Shown: positions 15,393-24,239, counted from the stretch's first letter. The stretch is 64,000 bases of DNA from Opimibacter sp041746735 (GCA_041746735.1 JBGTGP010000030.1:7470-71469); one strand, 5' to 3'. A program made the numbers and translations. Notes: a model not told the origin generated them from the letters alone.

Positions 15393-16559
15393 ATGAAAAC
15401 TCTTTTTACTATACTCACTTGTTTTATAGCATTTGCACATGCATCTTCTCAAACCGATGCCAGGGCAACCATTAAAACAACAAATCTCACTGCGGAGGCA
15501 TGGGTTATGGCTGAAACATCAGTTACATTTCCGAATGCGACAAATAGTATTGCTTTGAATTTGGCATTTTCCTTACCAACCTATGGCGAGACAAATCCTG
15601 ACAATGCCCCAGACTTTCTTTCTGTTACAACCCCACTTACTGGGTTAGCCATTAATACGACGATTCCTGTCGAAATTGCCTTTGATAGATTTATCTACAC
15701 CATAATCCTAACCGGCAGTATAACCTCTATGGCTGCCTGGGAACCCATGACGGAGCATAAGGTGCTTGATCTAACTTTCGCTTCAGAAGTGACTGGCGAT
15801 TTTCCTCGGTTGGATAATTGGCTCAACACGGGTGGTGGAGCAGGTCAGGGTTATTTTTATTTTGAGGTTAACGGTGCTCAAAGAAGCGATACAGAGGAAG
15901 TTCCGTTTTATAATGGAGTGCAGGGCACTTATCCTAGTTTTGATTTATTTGTTGAATCAAATACCTCATTGCCAATCAATCTTGTATCATTTACAGCCGC
16001 AAAGTTCGAAACAAGAAGTTCTTTATTGAGTTGGGTAACTGCTAGTGAAGAAAATAGTAGCCATTTTGTTATTCAACGATCACACGATCGTAGGACCTGG
16101 GCAACCATAGGCAAAGTAGAAGCTGCTGGATTTAGCCATGATATTAAGTCCTATGAGTTTATGGACTATTTAGTCTATAATGGACTTGATGCGCAGAAAA
16201 CATTCTATTACAGACTCCAAATGGTGGATATGGATGGACAAATGAAAAACTCTCCCATTGAAAATGTTGTCTTTGGTAATAATTCAATTACAGGTCGTGA
16301 GTTCACCGTATATCCAAATCCAGCCTCTGAAGGCGTGCAGATCGAATGGGAACAAGGCCAGGTTGAACAACCCACCACCCTGGAGTTTTATGACGCTACC
16401 GGCCGGTTGGTCTTCACCCAAAAAGTGGCAGGCAATTCCAATCAGGAGTATGTTGACTTTACCTATACCAATATCAAAGCAGGACTTTACCTGCTGCGTA
16501 TCCTGTCTGGCACCGAACCTATCGAGCACAAACAAATCGTCGTAGGACAAAACAGGTAA
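15393..16559 (+). CDS. Secreted protein with T9SS sorting domain
   Basis: A 388-residue protein from ATG 15393, where the signal peptide MKTLFTILTCFIAFAHASSQ begins; the longer open frame runs back into the preceding gene. Residues 25-200 form a beta-rich domain of unknown type (SIALNLAFSLP, TIPVEIAFDRFIYTIIL). A second region opens LPINLVSFTAAKFETRSSLLSW, a common linker-Ig-like module before sorting domains, and the C-terminus is a T9SS type A domain (VYPNPASEGVQIEW ... AGLYLLRILSG). It sits 28 bp after the dockerin-like gene, so the two are probably co-expressed. The N-terminal domain could be its binding partner, but no cohesin signature is certain. Confidence 0.8.
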   Translation: MKTLFTILTCFIAFAHASSQTDARATIKTTNLTAEAWVMAETSVTFPNATNSIALNLAFSLPTYGETNPDNAPDFLSVTTPLTGLAINTTIPVEIAFDRFIYTIILTGSITSMAAWEPMTEHKVLDLTFASEVTGDFPRLDNWLNTGGGAGQGYFYFEVNGAQRSDTEEVPFYNGVQGTYPSFDLFVESNTSLPINLVSFTAAKFETRSSLLSWVTASEENSSHFVIQRSHDRRTWATIGKVEAAGFSHDIKSYEFMDYLVYNGLDAQKTFYYRLQMVDMDGQMKNSPIENVVFGNNSITGREFTVYPNPASEGVQIEWEQGQVEQPTTLEFYDATGRLVFTQKVAGNSNQEYVDFTYTNIKAGLYLLRILSGTEPIEHKQIVVGQNR

Positions 16560-16708
16560 GACTGTAATACATCTCCTTTAATAGCAAACCCCAAAATGGA
16601 AGGTGCCCTGCAGCGGGACTGGTATGGTATATCCCTTATGTAAATTTTAGCGACTCATTTAACCCTATACTTTATCCAGACCTACATGCCCTTCCTTATT
16701 TTGGGCTG

Positions 16709-16742
16709 ACCCATATCCAATAACCCGGATATGGGTTTTTTT
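16709..16742 (+). terminator. Rho-independent terminator
   Basis: ACCCATATCC (16709-16718) / GGATATGGGT (16727-16736), perfect 10-bp stem, 8-nt loop, then a T run. It ends the dockerin-like/T9SS operon. Confidence 0.9.
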
Positions 16743-16815
16743 ATTCCCCCCGGTTATTTGAAGCGTATGCTTCAAATCCATATGAAGGTCATCATCTAAT
16801 GAAAAACCAATGAAA

Positions 16816-17038
16816 GAAAGCCTGTGGCTTTCCCGTAATAACCAAAAAAGCTGGGGACCATCGTCTCACATCCACATAGGAAGAAATCCTGTGGCTTTCC
16901 CGTAATAACCAAAAAAGCTGGGGACCATCGTCTCACATCCACATGGGAAGAAATCCTGTGGCTTTCCCGTAATAACCAAAAAAGCTGGGGACCTTTGTCT
17001 CACATCCACATAGGAAGAAAGCCTGTGGCTTTCCCGTA
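16816..17038. repeat. 67-bp tandem repeat upstream of the RAYT gene
   Basis: Units start at 16816, 16883, 16950 and 17017, exactly 67 bp apart, the last truncated. Each begins GAAA(G/T)CCTGTGGCTTTCCCG and continues through AAAAAAGCTGGGGACC. The first and last units carry the palindrome AGCC-TGT-GGCT, whose reverse complement AGCC-ACA-GGCT is the core of the repeats downstream of the transposase. No spacers, so not CRISPR. The rest of 16560-17168 shows no gene. Confidence 0.9.
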
Positions 17039-17168
17039 GTATACAAAAACTTTGTCTTCCCCCTTGCGCCATATCTCCTTTTCCCCATATTTTTACCCCT
17101 ACAGGATCTGTATTCACCAGATACATTTCAGTACGTTGAAAACAAATTTTCAGTAGAATATTTTACAT

Positions 17169-17759
17169 ATGAGTGATGGAGGGTATCGGATAACGGACCA
17201 GTACGGTCTATACTATATGACCTGTACCATTGTAGGTTGGATTGATCTGTTTACACGAAAGCAATGTAGTCAGATCCTGATAGACAGCTTTACGTATTGC
17301 CAGGAAAACAAGGGATTGATTCTATATGCGTATGTCATCATGGGAAGCCATATTCATATCCTGGCTGCCGCAGCAAACGGTTCATCAGGACTGTCGGCTA
17401 TCGTCAGGGATTTTAAGTCATTTACATCGAAAAAGATCATTCAATGGATGACAGACAATCCCAAGGAAAGCAGGCGTGAATGGCTGGATATCGTTTTTCG
17501 GTATCATGGAAAATACAATTCCAACAATAAAGTGTATCAGGTTTGGCAACAACATAACAGGCCTATGATGTGTGTCACACCCTATTTCACCCGGCAAAAG
17601 CTTAACTATATTCATAATAACCCAGTGAAGGCCGGCATAGTAGATCATCCGGAAGACTATCGGTTCAGCAGCGCCAGAAATTATTGTGGAAGAAAGGACA
17701 CCGTGCTTGAGGTTGAGCTGATTGATTGGGGGTCTTTAGTGGGGTATGTGAGGAGTTGA
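17169..17759 (+). CDS. REP-associated Y1 transposase (RAYT)
   Basis: A 196-residue HUH single-strand transposase/endonuclease. The HUH motif is IMGSHIHIL (H-I-H; RAYTs usually have MPNHVHLI). The characteristic tail is LNYIHNNPVKAGIVDHPEDYRFSSARNY, and Tyr residues in this region include the likely nucleophile. Such enzymes cut and join REP palindromes rather than moving as an insertion sequence. It lies between two repeat arrays that share a palindromic core (16816-17038 and 17781-17983), consistent with its own substrate. It appears intact, with no terminal inverted repeats. Confidence 0.92.
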   Translation: MSDGGYRITDQYGLYYMTCTIVGWIDLFTRKQCSQILIDSFTYCQENKGLILYAYVIMGSHIHILAAAANGSSGLSAIVRDFKSFTSKKIIQWMTDNPKESRREWLDIVFRYHGKYNSNNKVYQVWQQHNRPMMCVTPYFTRQKLNYIHNNPVKAGIVDHPEDYRFSSARNYCGRKDTVLEVELIDWGSLVGYVRS

Positions 17760-17780
17760 GTTATAGTGGTATGGTGTGGG

Positions 17781-17983
17781 GAGGATTACATGGCAGCCAC
17801 AGGCTGCCTGTCAATGAAATTACGTGGACGATGATTTAGGATATTGGTTTTAAGGGGGGACCCTTAAAACTTCCGGGGGGGAGGAGGATTACATGGCAGC
17901 CACAGGCTGCCTGTCAATAAAATGACGTGGACGATGATTTAGGATATTGGTTTTAAGGGGGGACCCTTAAAACTTCCGGAGGA
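17781..17983. repeat. 103-bp double-hairpin repeat downstream of the RAYT gene
   Basis: Two units start at 17781 and 17884. Each carries the hairpin GGCAGCC-ACA-GGCTGCC (17792-17808; 17895-17911) and a second perfect hairpin TTTTAAGGG-GGGA-CCCTTAAAA (17848-17869 in unit 1). A partial third end (GGGGGACTCTTAAAA) abuts the sucA stop. This double-hairpin format is like a BIME. Confidence 0.88.
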
Positions 17984-18017
17984 GGGAGGGGGGACTCTTA
18001 AAATATTGATGGGATTA

Positions 18018-20789
18018 TTACACAACGATATGGATCGTCATGGCTTCCCGAACGATGCGGTCCTGCTGCTCATCATGAAGCTTCTTAAAGCCGGTAGCCG
18101 GTGAGGAGCTGATACGCCGGGAGATCAGTTTGAAACCTGCATCCGGCAGTCTGGAGTGAATGAACGTCCAGGCGCCCATATTACCAGGTTCTTCCTGAAC
18201 CCAGTAGCGCTCAGCCTGAGGATAGCGATCAAAGATGGTGTTCAGCCTGCTCTGATCCAATGGATATAGCTGCTCCATACGCACCAGTGAAACATCTCCG
18301 ATCTTGTGTTGGTCACGAAAGGCCGCCAGATCATAATAGATCTTGCCCGAACAAAAGACCAGCCGTTTGATTTTTTTTGCTTGAGCTGCGGTGTGTTTTT
18401 CCGCAATGATGGGTTCGAAACCTTTACCGATTTCAAGATCAGCGATAGAGGATATACAGGCCGGATGGCGCAGCAGAGATTTTGGGGACATGACCACAAG
18501 CGGTTTTCTGAAATTCCACTTCATCTGCCGGCGTATCATGTGGAAAAAATTGGCCGGCGTGGTCACATTACAAACGACGATATTGCCATCACCGCAAGCC
18601 TGCAGAAAACGCTCAAGCCGTGCACTTGAATGCTCTGGACCCTGACCCTCAAAGCCGTGAGGTAATAACATAACCAGACCACTCATGCGGTGCCATTTAC
18701 TCTCTGCCGCGGTGATGTACTGATCCACGATCGTCTGAGCACCATTGAAGAAATCACCAAACTGCGCCTCCCACAACACCAGATGACCTGGACTGCCGAG
18801 GGAATATCCATATTCGAAACCGAGTACCGCAAACTCAGATAATAAGGAATTGTATATCATAAACTGCCCCTGCCGGTCCGACAGGTGGTTGAGCCGGTTA
18901 TGTGGCGCGTACGATTCTACATCACGGATAACCGCATGGCGATGCGAAAAAGTACCCCGCTTGACGTCCTGTCCGCTCAACCGTACATTCATCCCTTCGG
19001 TCAGAAGGCTGCCGTATGCAAGCCACTCCCCCAGTGTCCAGTCAATGACACCCTCATCAATCAATTTCTGTTTGCCTTTATGGATACGGGTAATCTTGCT
19101 CAGGGGCTTGAAGTCATCCGGAAGTTCAAGAAGTTTGTCCAATAAGCCTCGAGCCATTTCAGCCCCTATTCCGGTATCCGGAATCGTGAGCATATCGTCT
19201 ATGTTGGCATGTTTTTTAAGTTGCCTCCAGGCCTGCTCGGGCTCCTGATACGTGTAGGGAAGTTTGGACTCCTTCACCATATCCAGACGTTGTTGAAGAA
19301 CGTCCCAGTAATTTTTTTCGAGGTCTACTGCCAACTGCGCTTCTACATCTTTACGACCCGCGAGTTTTTTTACATAGAGCTCCCGTGGATTCGGATGTTG
19401 GCTGATGCGTTCATACATTTCCGGCTGGGTAAATTGCGGATCATCGCCTTCGTTGTGACCATGCCGGCGATAACACACCATATCAATAAAAACATCGCTG
19501 TTGAAGCGTTGCCGATATTCTGTGGCAAGTCTTGAAGCAAACACTACTGCCTCCGGATCATCACCATTGACATGAAAAACAGGTGCCTGTACCAATGAGG
19601 CTGCGGCTGTACAATAGGTGGAGGAACGTGCATCATCGAAATCGGTCGTAAAACCGATTTGATTATTGATTACAAAGTGGATTGTGCCACCGGTAAAATA
19701 GCCTTCCAACTGGGACATCTGCACTGTTTCATACACTACACCCTGTCCCGCCAGTGCAGCATCACCATGGATCAGTATTGGCATGATCCGGTTATAATCT
19801 GAACCGTAAAGCAAATCTGCTTTGGCCCGTGAAAAACCCTCGACTACCGGATTGACAGACTCCAGATGAGAAGGATTAGGGACGAGTTTCAAGTGCAATG
19901 TCTTGCCGCCAGGGCCTTCCACTTGGGAGGAAAAACCCAGATGATACTTGACATCACCATCCCCAAAGCTCTGCTCGGGATTCATATTCCCTTCAAACTC
20001 GTTAAAGATCTGTTCGTAAGTCTTGCCCAGGATATTGGCCAACACATTTAGACGGCCCCGATGCGCCATACCGAAGATAAATTCCTCTACGCCCATCATG
20101 GCCCCAAGTTGAATAATAGCATCTAGTCCGGCGATGGTCGTTTCGCCCCCTTCCAGTGAAAAGCGTTTTTGGCCCACATATTTGGTGTGCAGAAAGCGCT
20201 CAAACACAACGGCCCCATTCAATTTATCGAGAATCCTTTTTTTGGTGTCGAGATCCAGCCCAAAATCATCGGAGGTGGTGAGTTCAGGGCGTTTTTCAAT
20301 TCGCTCTCCCAGCCATCTCCGCTTTTCCATATTTTCTATATGAGCGAATTCAAAACCGATCGTACCACAATAGATCGTGCGCAGACGTTGCAGAATATCT
20401 TCCAACGTACTATTTTCCATCCCCAACTCCAGGCCGGCCTGAAAGACCTGGTTCAGATCATCGGAGGACAGATGGTAGTCGGCCAGATCAAGATGGGGCT
20501 TACGGTCCTTTCGGTGTCGGATAGGGTTGGTGTTGGAGAGTAGGTGGCCCCGATTACGAAAGCCATGGATAAGGGACATCACCCCAAATTCCTTTTTCGT
20601 GTCCTGTAAAGCAGCCAGTGGAGCTGTGGCTGTTGCCGTTTCATGTCCGTTGCCACCCTGACCGAACTCGAAACCTTCAAAAAAGAGTTTCCATCCGGGA
20701 TCTACACTGTCCGGATCCTTTTGATACGCTTGATAGAGGGCATCAATAAACTGCGGATGGGCATTATGTACGTGGCTGTAATCCTTCAT
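18018..20789 (-). CDS. sucA: 2-oxoglutarate dehydrogenase E1 component
   Basis: A 923-residue thiamine-diphosphate enzyme that decarboxylates 2-oxoglutarate in the TCA cycle. The N-terminal motif HNAHPQFIDALYQAYQKDP is followed by the E1 core: FIFGMAHRGRLNVLANILGK, ILIHGDAALAGQGVVYETVQ (ThDP/Mg site), VDMVCYRRHGHNEGDDPQFTQP-type region and LLPHGFEGQGPEHSSARLER. Length matches the family (about 930). The E2 gene sucB is not adjacent. A -7 box TAATTTTG lies 32 bp upstream of the start. Its 3' end abuts the double-hairpin repeats. Confidence 0.97.
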   Translation of the reverse strand: MKDYSHVHNAHPQFIDALYQAYQKDPDSVDPGWKLFFEGFEFGQGGNGHETATATAPLAALQDTKKEFGVMSLIHGFRNRGHLLSNTNPIRHRKDRKPHLDLADYHLSSDDLNQVFQAGLELGMENSTLEDILQRLRTIYCGTIGFEFAHIENMEKRRWLGERIEKRPELTTSDDFGLDLDTKKRILDKLNGAVVFERFLHTKYVGQKRFSLEGGETTIAGLDAIIQLGAMMGVEEFIFGMAHRGRLNVLANILGKTYEQIFNEFEGNMNPEQSFGDGDVKYHLGFSSQVEGPGGKTLHLKLVPNPSHLESVNPVVEGFSRAKADLLYGSDYNRIMPILIHGDAALAGQGVVYETVQMSQLEGYFTGGTIHFVINNQIGFTTDFDDARSSTYCTAAASLVQAPVFHVNGDDPEAVVFASRLATEYRQRFNSDVFIDMVCYRRHGHNEGDDPQFTQPEMYERISQHPNPRELYVKKLAGRKDVEAQLAVDLEKNYWDVLQQRLDMVKESKLPYTYQEPEQAWRQLKKHANIDDMLTIPDTGIGAEMARGLLDKLLELPDDFKPLSKITRIHKGKQKLIDEGVIDWTLGEWLAYGSLLTEGMNVRLSGQDVKRGTFSHRHAVIRDVESYAPHNRLNHLSDRQGQFMIYNSLLSEFAVLGFEYGYSLGSPGHLVLWEAQFGDFFNGAQTIVDQYITAAESKWHRMSGLVMLLPHGFEGQGPEHSSARLERFLQACGDGNIVVCNVTTPANFFHMIRRQMKWNFRKPLVVMSPKSLLRHPACISSIADLEIGKGFEPIIAEKHTAAQAKKIKRLVFCSGKIYYDLAAFRDQHKIGDVSLVRMEQLYPLDQSRLNTIFDRYPQAERYWVQEEPGNMGAWTFIHSRLPDAGFKLISRRISSSPATGFKKLHDEQQDRIVREAMTIHIVV

Positions 20790-20820
20790 GGTCTTTCCTC
20801 AAATACTATAAAACGGAGGG

Positions 20821-20828
20821 CAAAATTA
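20821..20828 (-). promoter_or_regulatory. -7 box for sucA
   Basis: Minus-strand TAATTTTG, an exact TAnnTTTG match, 31 bp before the ATG at 20789. No clear TTG at the -33 position. Confidence 0.5.
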
Positions 20829-20942
20829 GTCCGTTTGTACCGGGATAAAAACACCTGCTGATATAAAGTGTTGTCCGCCACAGCGACGATGACCAGGAAA
20901 TTAAAAAAGAGAATATGGATGGCGGTCCGGAATGGTGTCGGA

Positions 20943-21692
20943 TCAGAGCTTTTTCTCCATTTCCGTCAACTTTCGTTGAAGGGTCATGACACTCTCCTGA
21001 AGCCAGTCCTGATGTTGCTGGCGTGCATCCGTAAATACGATGTGGGCATGATATCGCCAGATTTCGCGGATATCGGTATATTGTATGGTATAGGGCGGGA
21101 ATACTTCGTTGTCTGAAATCGCGGTCAGGCTTTGCTGCTCCGTATGGTTTTTGATGCGTTTGTAGACAATGCCATCTCGTTCCGTGACGATCACGTACGT
21201 CTTATCGTCTTTGAGTTCTTTCAGGGCTTCCACGTATTTGGCTATGACGACTGAGCCGGAGGGCATAGGCAGCATAGAATCTCCTTTGATCTCAAAGGCC
21301 CGATAGGTACCGGTGGGGAGATGCGGGATATACATTTTAGGGAGATCGGTAATGTATTCGGGATCCTGGAAGGAATCCAGATAGCCTGCTGCAGCTTTAC
21401 ACGATACGAGTTCGATATTCTGGCGGCCTTCGGCATCCATGGTGACGGCCAGGACGCGCAATTCACGGTCACGGGCCACCTCCAGATCATCAAAATCGAT
21501 CCGTTCCCGAAGCAAGCGATCTATGGGTTGATCAAAATAGCCTGAAATCTTTTGGAGCATATTGATATTCGGCTCTACTTTGCCGAGCTCGTACCCGCTC
21601 CAGGTTGTACGGGGTATTTCCAGAGCATCGGCGAGCTCCTGCTGGCTTTCACCGAATTTTTTGCGCAAATACTGAAGGTTGTTGGATAACAT
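20943..21692 (-). CDS. LexA/CI-like regulator: HTH domain plus S24 peptidase
   Basis: A 249-residue repressor. An XRE-type helix-turn-helix occupies about 5-60 (LRKKFGESQQELADALEIPR, SGYELGKVEPNINML). The C-terminal S24 autoprotease domain has a possible Ala102-Gly103 cleavage site (CKAAAGYLD), Ser139 in EIKGDSMLPMPSGS and Lys178 in GIVYKRI, so it looks cleavage-competent. A basic, helical tail follows (LQESVMTLQRKLTEMEKKL). No phage genes are nearby. Stand-alone members in Bacteroidota are common and mostly uncharacterised. Palindromes and direct repeats upstream suggest autoregulation. Confidence 0.88.
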   Translation of the reverse strand: MLSNNLQYLRKKFGESQQELADALEIPRTTWSGYELGKVEPNINMLQKISGYFDQPIDRLLRERIDFDDLEVARDRELRVLAVTMDAEGRQNIELVSCKAAAGYLDSFQDPEYITDLPKMYIPHLPTGTYRAFEIKGDSMLPMPSGSVVIAKYVEALKELKDDKTYVIVTERDGIVYKRIKNHTEQQSLTAISDNEVFPPYTIQYTDIREIWRYHAHIVFTDARQQHQDWLQESVMTLQRKLTEMEKKL

Positions 21693-21733
21693 ATGTGTTG
21701 TATTACGTTTCTAACGGCTAAGGTATAAAAAAT

Positions 21734-21780
21734 CGTCAAATAGTTGACGTAAAAACAGCCACAAAACGTAAAAACAGCCA
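21734..21780 (-). promoter_or_regulatory. Candidate operators of the S24 regulator
   Basis: A perfect palindrome CGTCAA-ATAG-TTGACG (21734-21749) adjoins two 15-bp direct repeats ACGTAAAAACAGCCA (21747-21761 and 21766-21780), 19 bp apart. They lie 42-88 bp upstream of the regulator ATG and 64 bp or more before the divergent secreted-protein gene. A -7-like TACCTTAG (21725-21718, minus) sits between them and the gene. Confidence 0.6.
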
Positions 21781-21843
21781 TTTCGCGCACATGGGGAGGG
21801 ATATTTTATGATGTTGCTACCTTTGAAAGAAAAATACGTACAG

Positions 21844-23259
21844 ATGAAACACCTTTTACTCAGCCTGCTGATGATGGGCGCCTTACAGCTATCAGCACAA
21901 CACGATTTCCAAAAGGCACAGCAAATACTGGATCGGTTTGGTCATATCGGGGCCGGATCCGCGTCGTTGTTTCAGACCCGGGGTGCAGGGCAGCCGTTTA
22001 CACATGCATTAGACAGCATCCGAAATATTACAGCATCCGGCACCCTGAATGGTCGGTTGGAAATGGAGTACAATGCCGAAGGAAGAACACGGCTGATTCG
22101 TCAGTATGCTCTGGATTCACTCACGGGTATCGTCAGATTGGAGGGTATCACCCGATTTGTATATGGGGCTGGTTCGAAGCCGGTGCACATCGATCTGGAG
22201 ACTCGTGATTCATTGACACAGGAAATGGTACTGACCGTAGCCATAGATCTTGAGTATGATGGTCAGGGACGCCTCGACAGCATGGTTATTTCAGTTGAAG
22301 ATCCTTTTGTCGGAGGTATTACACCTACATTGGCAACAGGTATAATCTACATTGGAAATTTGCAGGTCCTCTCACGGCAGTGGATTTACATTTCCTTTTT
22401 TGGAGCCTGGATCCAGGCTTCGGAAACAGCGTATTTCTACAACGGCCAGGGACGTGTGATAGAAGAGATTAGCTATGCGGTGGATTTTGTTTCCGGCGAC
22501 TTATTACCCTCTTCGCGCACCACGACCGCGTATACTTCCGAAGGGTATCCTGAAGTTGTAACCATTTATGTGCATACCGGTGCAGACTGGGCAGCGCAGA
22601 CCCGTACACTGAGCGCATATTACAGTAACGGAACACTTGAGCAACAAACGGAGCAGACGCACAATGGGATCACATGGAATAATAGTCTCCGGAGCGATTT
22701 TCATAATGCAGTCGTAGACGATGAGTTTACCCGGACTGATTTGGCCTGGGATGAAGGCATTGGTGTTTGGAATAAAACCGATTCTGTCCGCACTACGCTG
22801 GACTCGTCACTGCCGGTAGATCAGATTTCATTGCCATTAGAATTGTCTGTTTTATCAAACCTGGGCATTGGGGTGGAAGAATTTATCCCTTCATTTGCCT
22901 CTGCGATTGATGAGACCTATTATTTTGTCTTTGACAACGGAGCTGGTGCATTTATTCCTGCCGGAAAGGATACGTACCACTACACCCTTCTGGATCCCTC
23001 CGGTATTGAGCACACCCTTCCCGGTTACCTGACAGTTTCACCTAATCCTGCTGTTGGATCTTTCATTATCGAATCCAGTCAGGATCTGACAGGGAACTAT
23101 TCGATATATACGCTAGATGGACAAATCGTAGCACACGGTACTCTGTATCAACGTGCCACTCACATTCAGGCGTCGGGTTGGATACCAGGTGTTTATGCAG
23201 TAGTGATCCGCCTGCAGAATGGTCAGGCATTTGTACACAAACAAATGATTCAGCCATAA
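21844..23259 (+). CDS. Secreted RHS/YD-like protein with T9SS sorting domain
   Basis: A 471-residue protein from ATG 21844 (signal peptide MKHLLLSLLMMGALQLSAQ). The body has repeated strand pairs such as RLEMEYNAEGRTRLIRQYAL, DLEYDGQGRLDSMVIS and AYFYNGQGRVIEEISY, i.e. Y(N/D)G-GR motifs like those in YD-repeat proteins. The C-terminus is a T9SS domain (LTVSPNPAVGSFIIES ... GVYAVVIRLQNGQAFVHKQM). The function is unknown; surface display is expected. A strong terminator follows at 23316. It diverges from the S24 regulator across the operator region. Confidence 0.8.
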   Translation: MKHLLLSLLMMGALQLSAQHDFQKAQQILDRFGHIGAGSASLFQTRGAGQPFTHALDSIRNITASGTLNGRLEMEYNAEGRTRLIRQYALDSLTGIVRLEGITRFVYGAGSKPVHIDLETRDSLTQEMVLTVAIDLEYDGQGRLDSMVISVEDPFVGGITPTLATGIIYIGNLQVLSRQWIYISFFGAWIQASETAYFYNGQGRVIEEISYAVDFVSGDLLPSSRTTTAYTSEGYPEVVTIYVHTGADWAAQTRTLSAYYSNGTLEQQTEQTHNGITWNNSLRSDFHNAVVDDEFTRTDLAWDEGIGVWNKTDSVRTTLDSSLPVDQISLPLELSVLSNLGIGVEEFIPSFASAIDETYYFVFDNGAGAFIPAGKDTYHYTLLDPSGIEHTLPGYLTVSPNPAVGSFIIESSQDLTGNYSIYTLDGQIVAHGTLYQRATHIQASGWIPGVYAVVIRLQNGQAFVHKQMIQP

Positions 23260-23315
23260 CCGTTACATGCAGCGCGAAGGGCCGGATGAGTTGATATCCG
23301 ACCGGATATAAAAAT

Positions 23316-23354
23316 AGGAATGCCTTCAGTGATCATCTGGAGGCATTCCTTTTT
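23316..23354 (+). terminator. Rho-independent terminator
   Basis: AGGAATGCCT (23316-23325) / AGGCATTCCT (23341-23350), perfect 10-bp stem, 15-nt loop, then TTTTT. Confidence 0.9.
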
Positions 23355-23355
23355 G

Positions 23356-23650
23356 AGACGCCAGATGCCAGATTGGATTTTGTCGGATGGCACAGATTCC
23401 AAAGCAGGAGATGCTTTTTTTAGATGCCAGTCGTAGCGCAGCGGAGATTCCGACCGCAAGGCGAAAGCAGCAGATACCAGATGCCAGATACCAGATGCCA
23501 GATTGGATTCTGCCAGATGGCACAGATTCCAGAGTAGAAGATGCTTTTTTTAGAAGCCATTCGGAGCACAGCGAAGATTCCGACCGCTAGGCGGAAAGCC
23601 AGACTAAAGGATGCCTAATGGCACAGTTTCCAGATCGAAGCACAGCAGAG
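23356..23650 (+). repeat. Mosaic of hairpin-family repeats
   Basis: Contains AGATGCCAGAT-type direct repeats (several between 23358 and 23515), two versions of GATGCTTTTTTTAGA(T/A)GCC (about 23410 and 23540), and two copies of the GGAGATTCCGACCGC..GGCGAAAGC unit. The last copy (about 23556-23632) is closely similar to 9226-9300. No gene is supported in 23260-23781. Confidence 0.8.
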
Positions 23651-23659
23651 ATGCCAACA

Positions 23660-23772
23660 CACTCACTACTCACCACTCACCACTCACCACTCACCACTCA
23701 CCACTCACTACTCACTACTCACTACTCACTACTCACTACTCACTACTCACCACTCACCACTCACTACTCACC
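23660..23772 (-). repeat. Heptamer array (CACTACT/CACCACT) after the ATL gene
   Basis: About 16 tandem 7-bp units alternating CACTACT and CACCACT. Read on the minus strand (the sense of the ATL gene at 23782-24108) they are GTGAGTA/GTGAGTG and begin 10 bp after the stop codon. The positive-strand frame spelling TTHHSPLTTH is an artefact. Confidence 0.92.
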
Positions 23773-23781
23773 AGATCCTTG

Positions 23782-24108
23782 TTAGAGGAGATGTTCGGCC
23801 GGATGCCAGAAATGTTTTTGAAAATTCATCACCGTGTCATTTTGAATCGAAATGCCTTCCCGCTCAAGTGCACGTTGCATGTATTTTGGATCCGGAAAGT
23901 GGAGACGGCCACTCAGGTACCCTTCCCGATTGACTACACGGTGTGCCGGTATAGGACCGTCCATGATACTGGAGTGACGCAAGGCCCACCCCACCATGCG
24001 TGCTGATCCCAATGCCAGAAAATCCGCAATCGCTCCATAGGTAGATACCCGGCCAGGTGGAATGGACCGGACCACTTCATACACCGATTCGACGTAATGT
24101 TGGGTCAA
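23782..24108 (-). CDS. Alkyltransferase-like protein (ATL), MGMT DNA-binding domain without catalytic Cys
   Basis: A 108-residue protein matching the DNA-binding domain of O6-alkylguanine-DNA alkyltransferases: VYEVVRSIPPGRVSTYGAIA, ARMVGWALRHS (DNA-reading Arg finger region) and GPIPAHRVVNREGYLSG. The methyl-acceptor Cys of PCHRV is replaced by Ala55, so it cannot dealkylate; ATLs instead bind O6-alkylguanine and hand it to nucleotide-excision repair. The start is TTG at 24108: an in-frame stop lies 9 bp further upstream and no ATG is available. The gene is preceded by CCTAACCC-type tracts and followed by the heptamer array. Confidence 0.9.
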   Translation of the reverse strand: MTQHYVESVYEVVRSIPPGRVSTYGAIADFLALGSARMVGWALRHSSIMDGPIPAHRVVNREGYLSGRLHFPDPKYMQRALEREGISIQNDTVMNFQKHFWHPAEHLL

Positions 24109-24239
24109 GCGACAGAATTAGCCAAGACAATAAGGGTCAAAAATAGATTGGATTTCGAAAATCACCGCAGCCATACTCCATCCCAACCTCTCAAGCCCAC
24201 ACAGGTGGCAGGAGCAAACTCACTGCCACACCAACCTTC

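Noticed and set aside
16816..17038. CRISPR-like regular spacing
   Set aside because: The 67-bp units are contiguous with no variable spacers and no cas genes are present.
20868..21116. 82-residue plus-strand frame
   Set aside because: Antisense to the S24 regulator gene with no independent support.
20943..21692. Prophage repressor
   Set aside because: The CI/LexA-like gene has no integrase, structural or lysis genes near it; housekeeping genes flank it.
23611..24006. 131-residue open frame with TTHHSPLTTH repeats
   Set aside because: It reads through the heptamer array and the antisense of the ATL gene.
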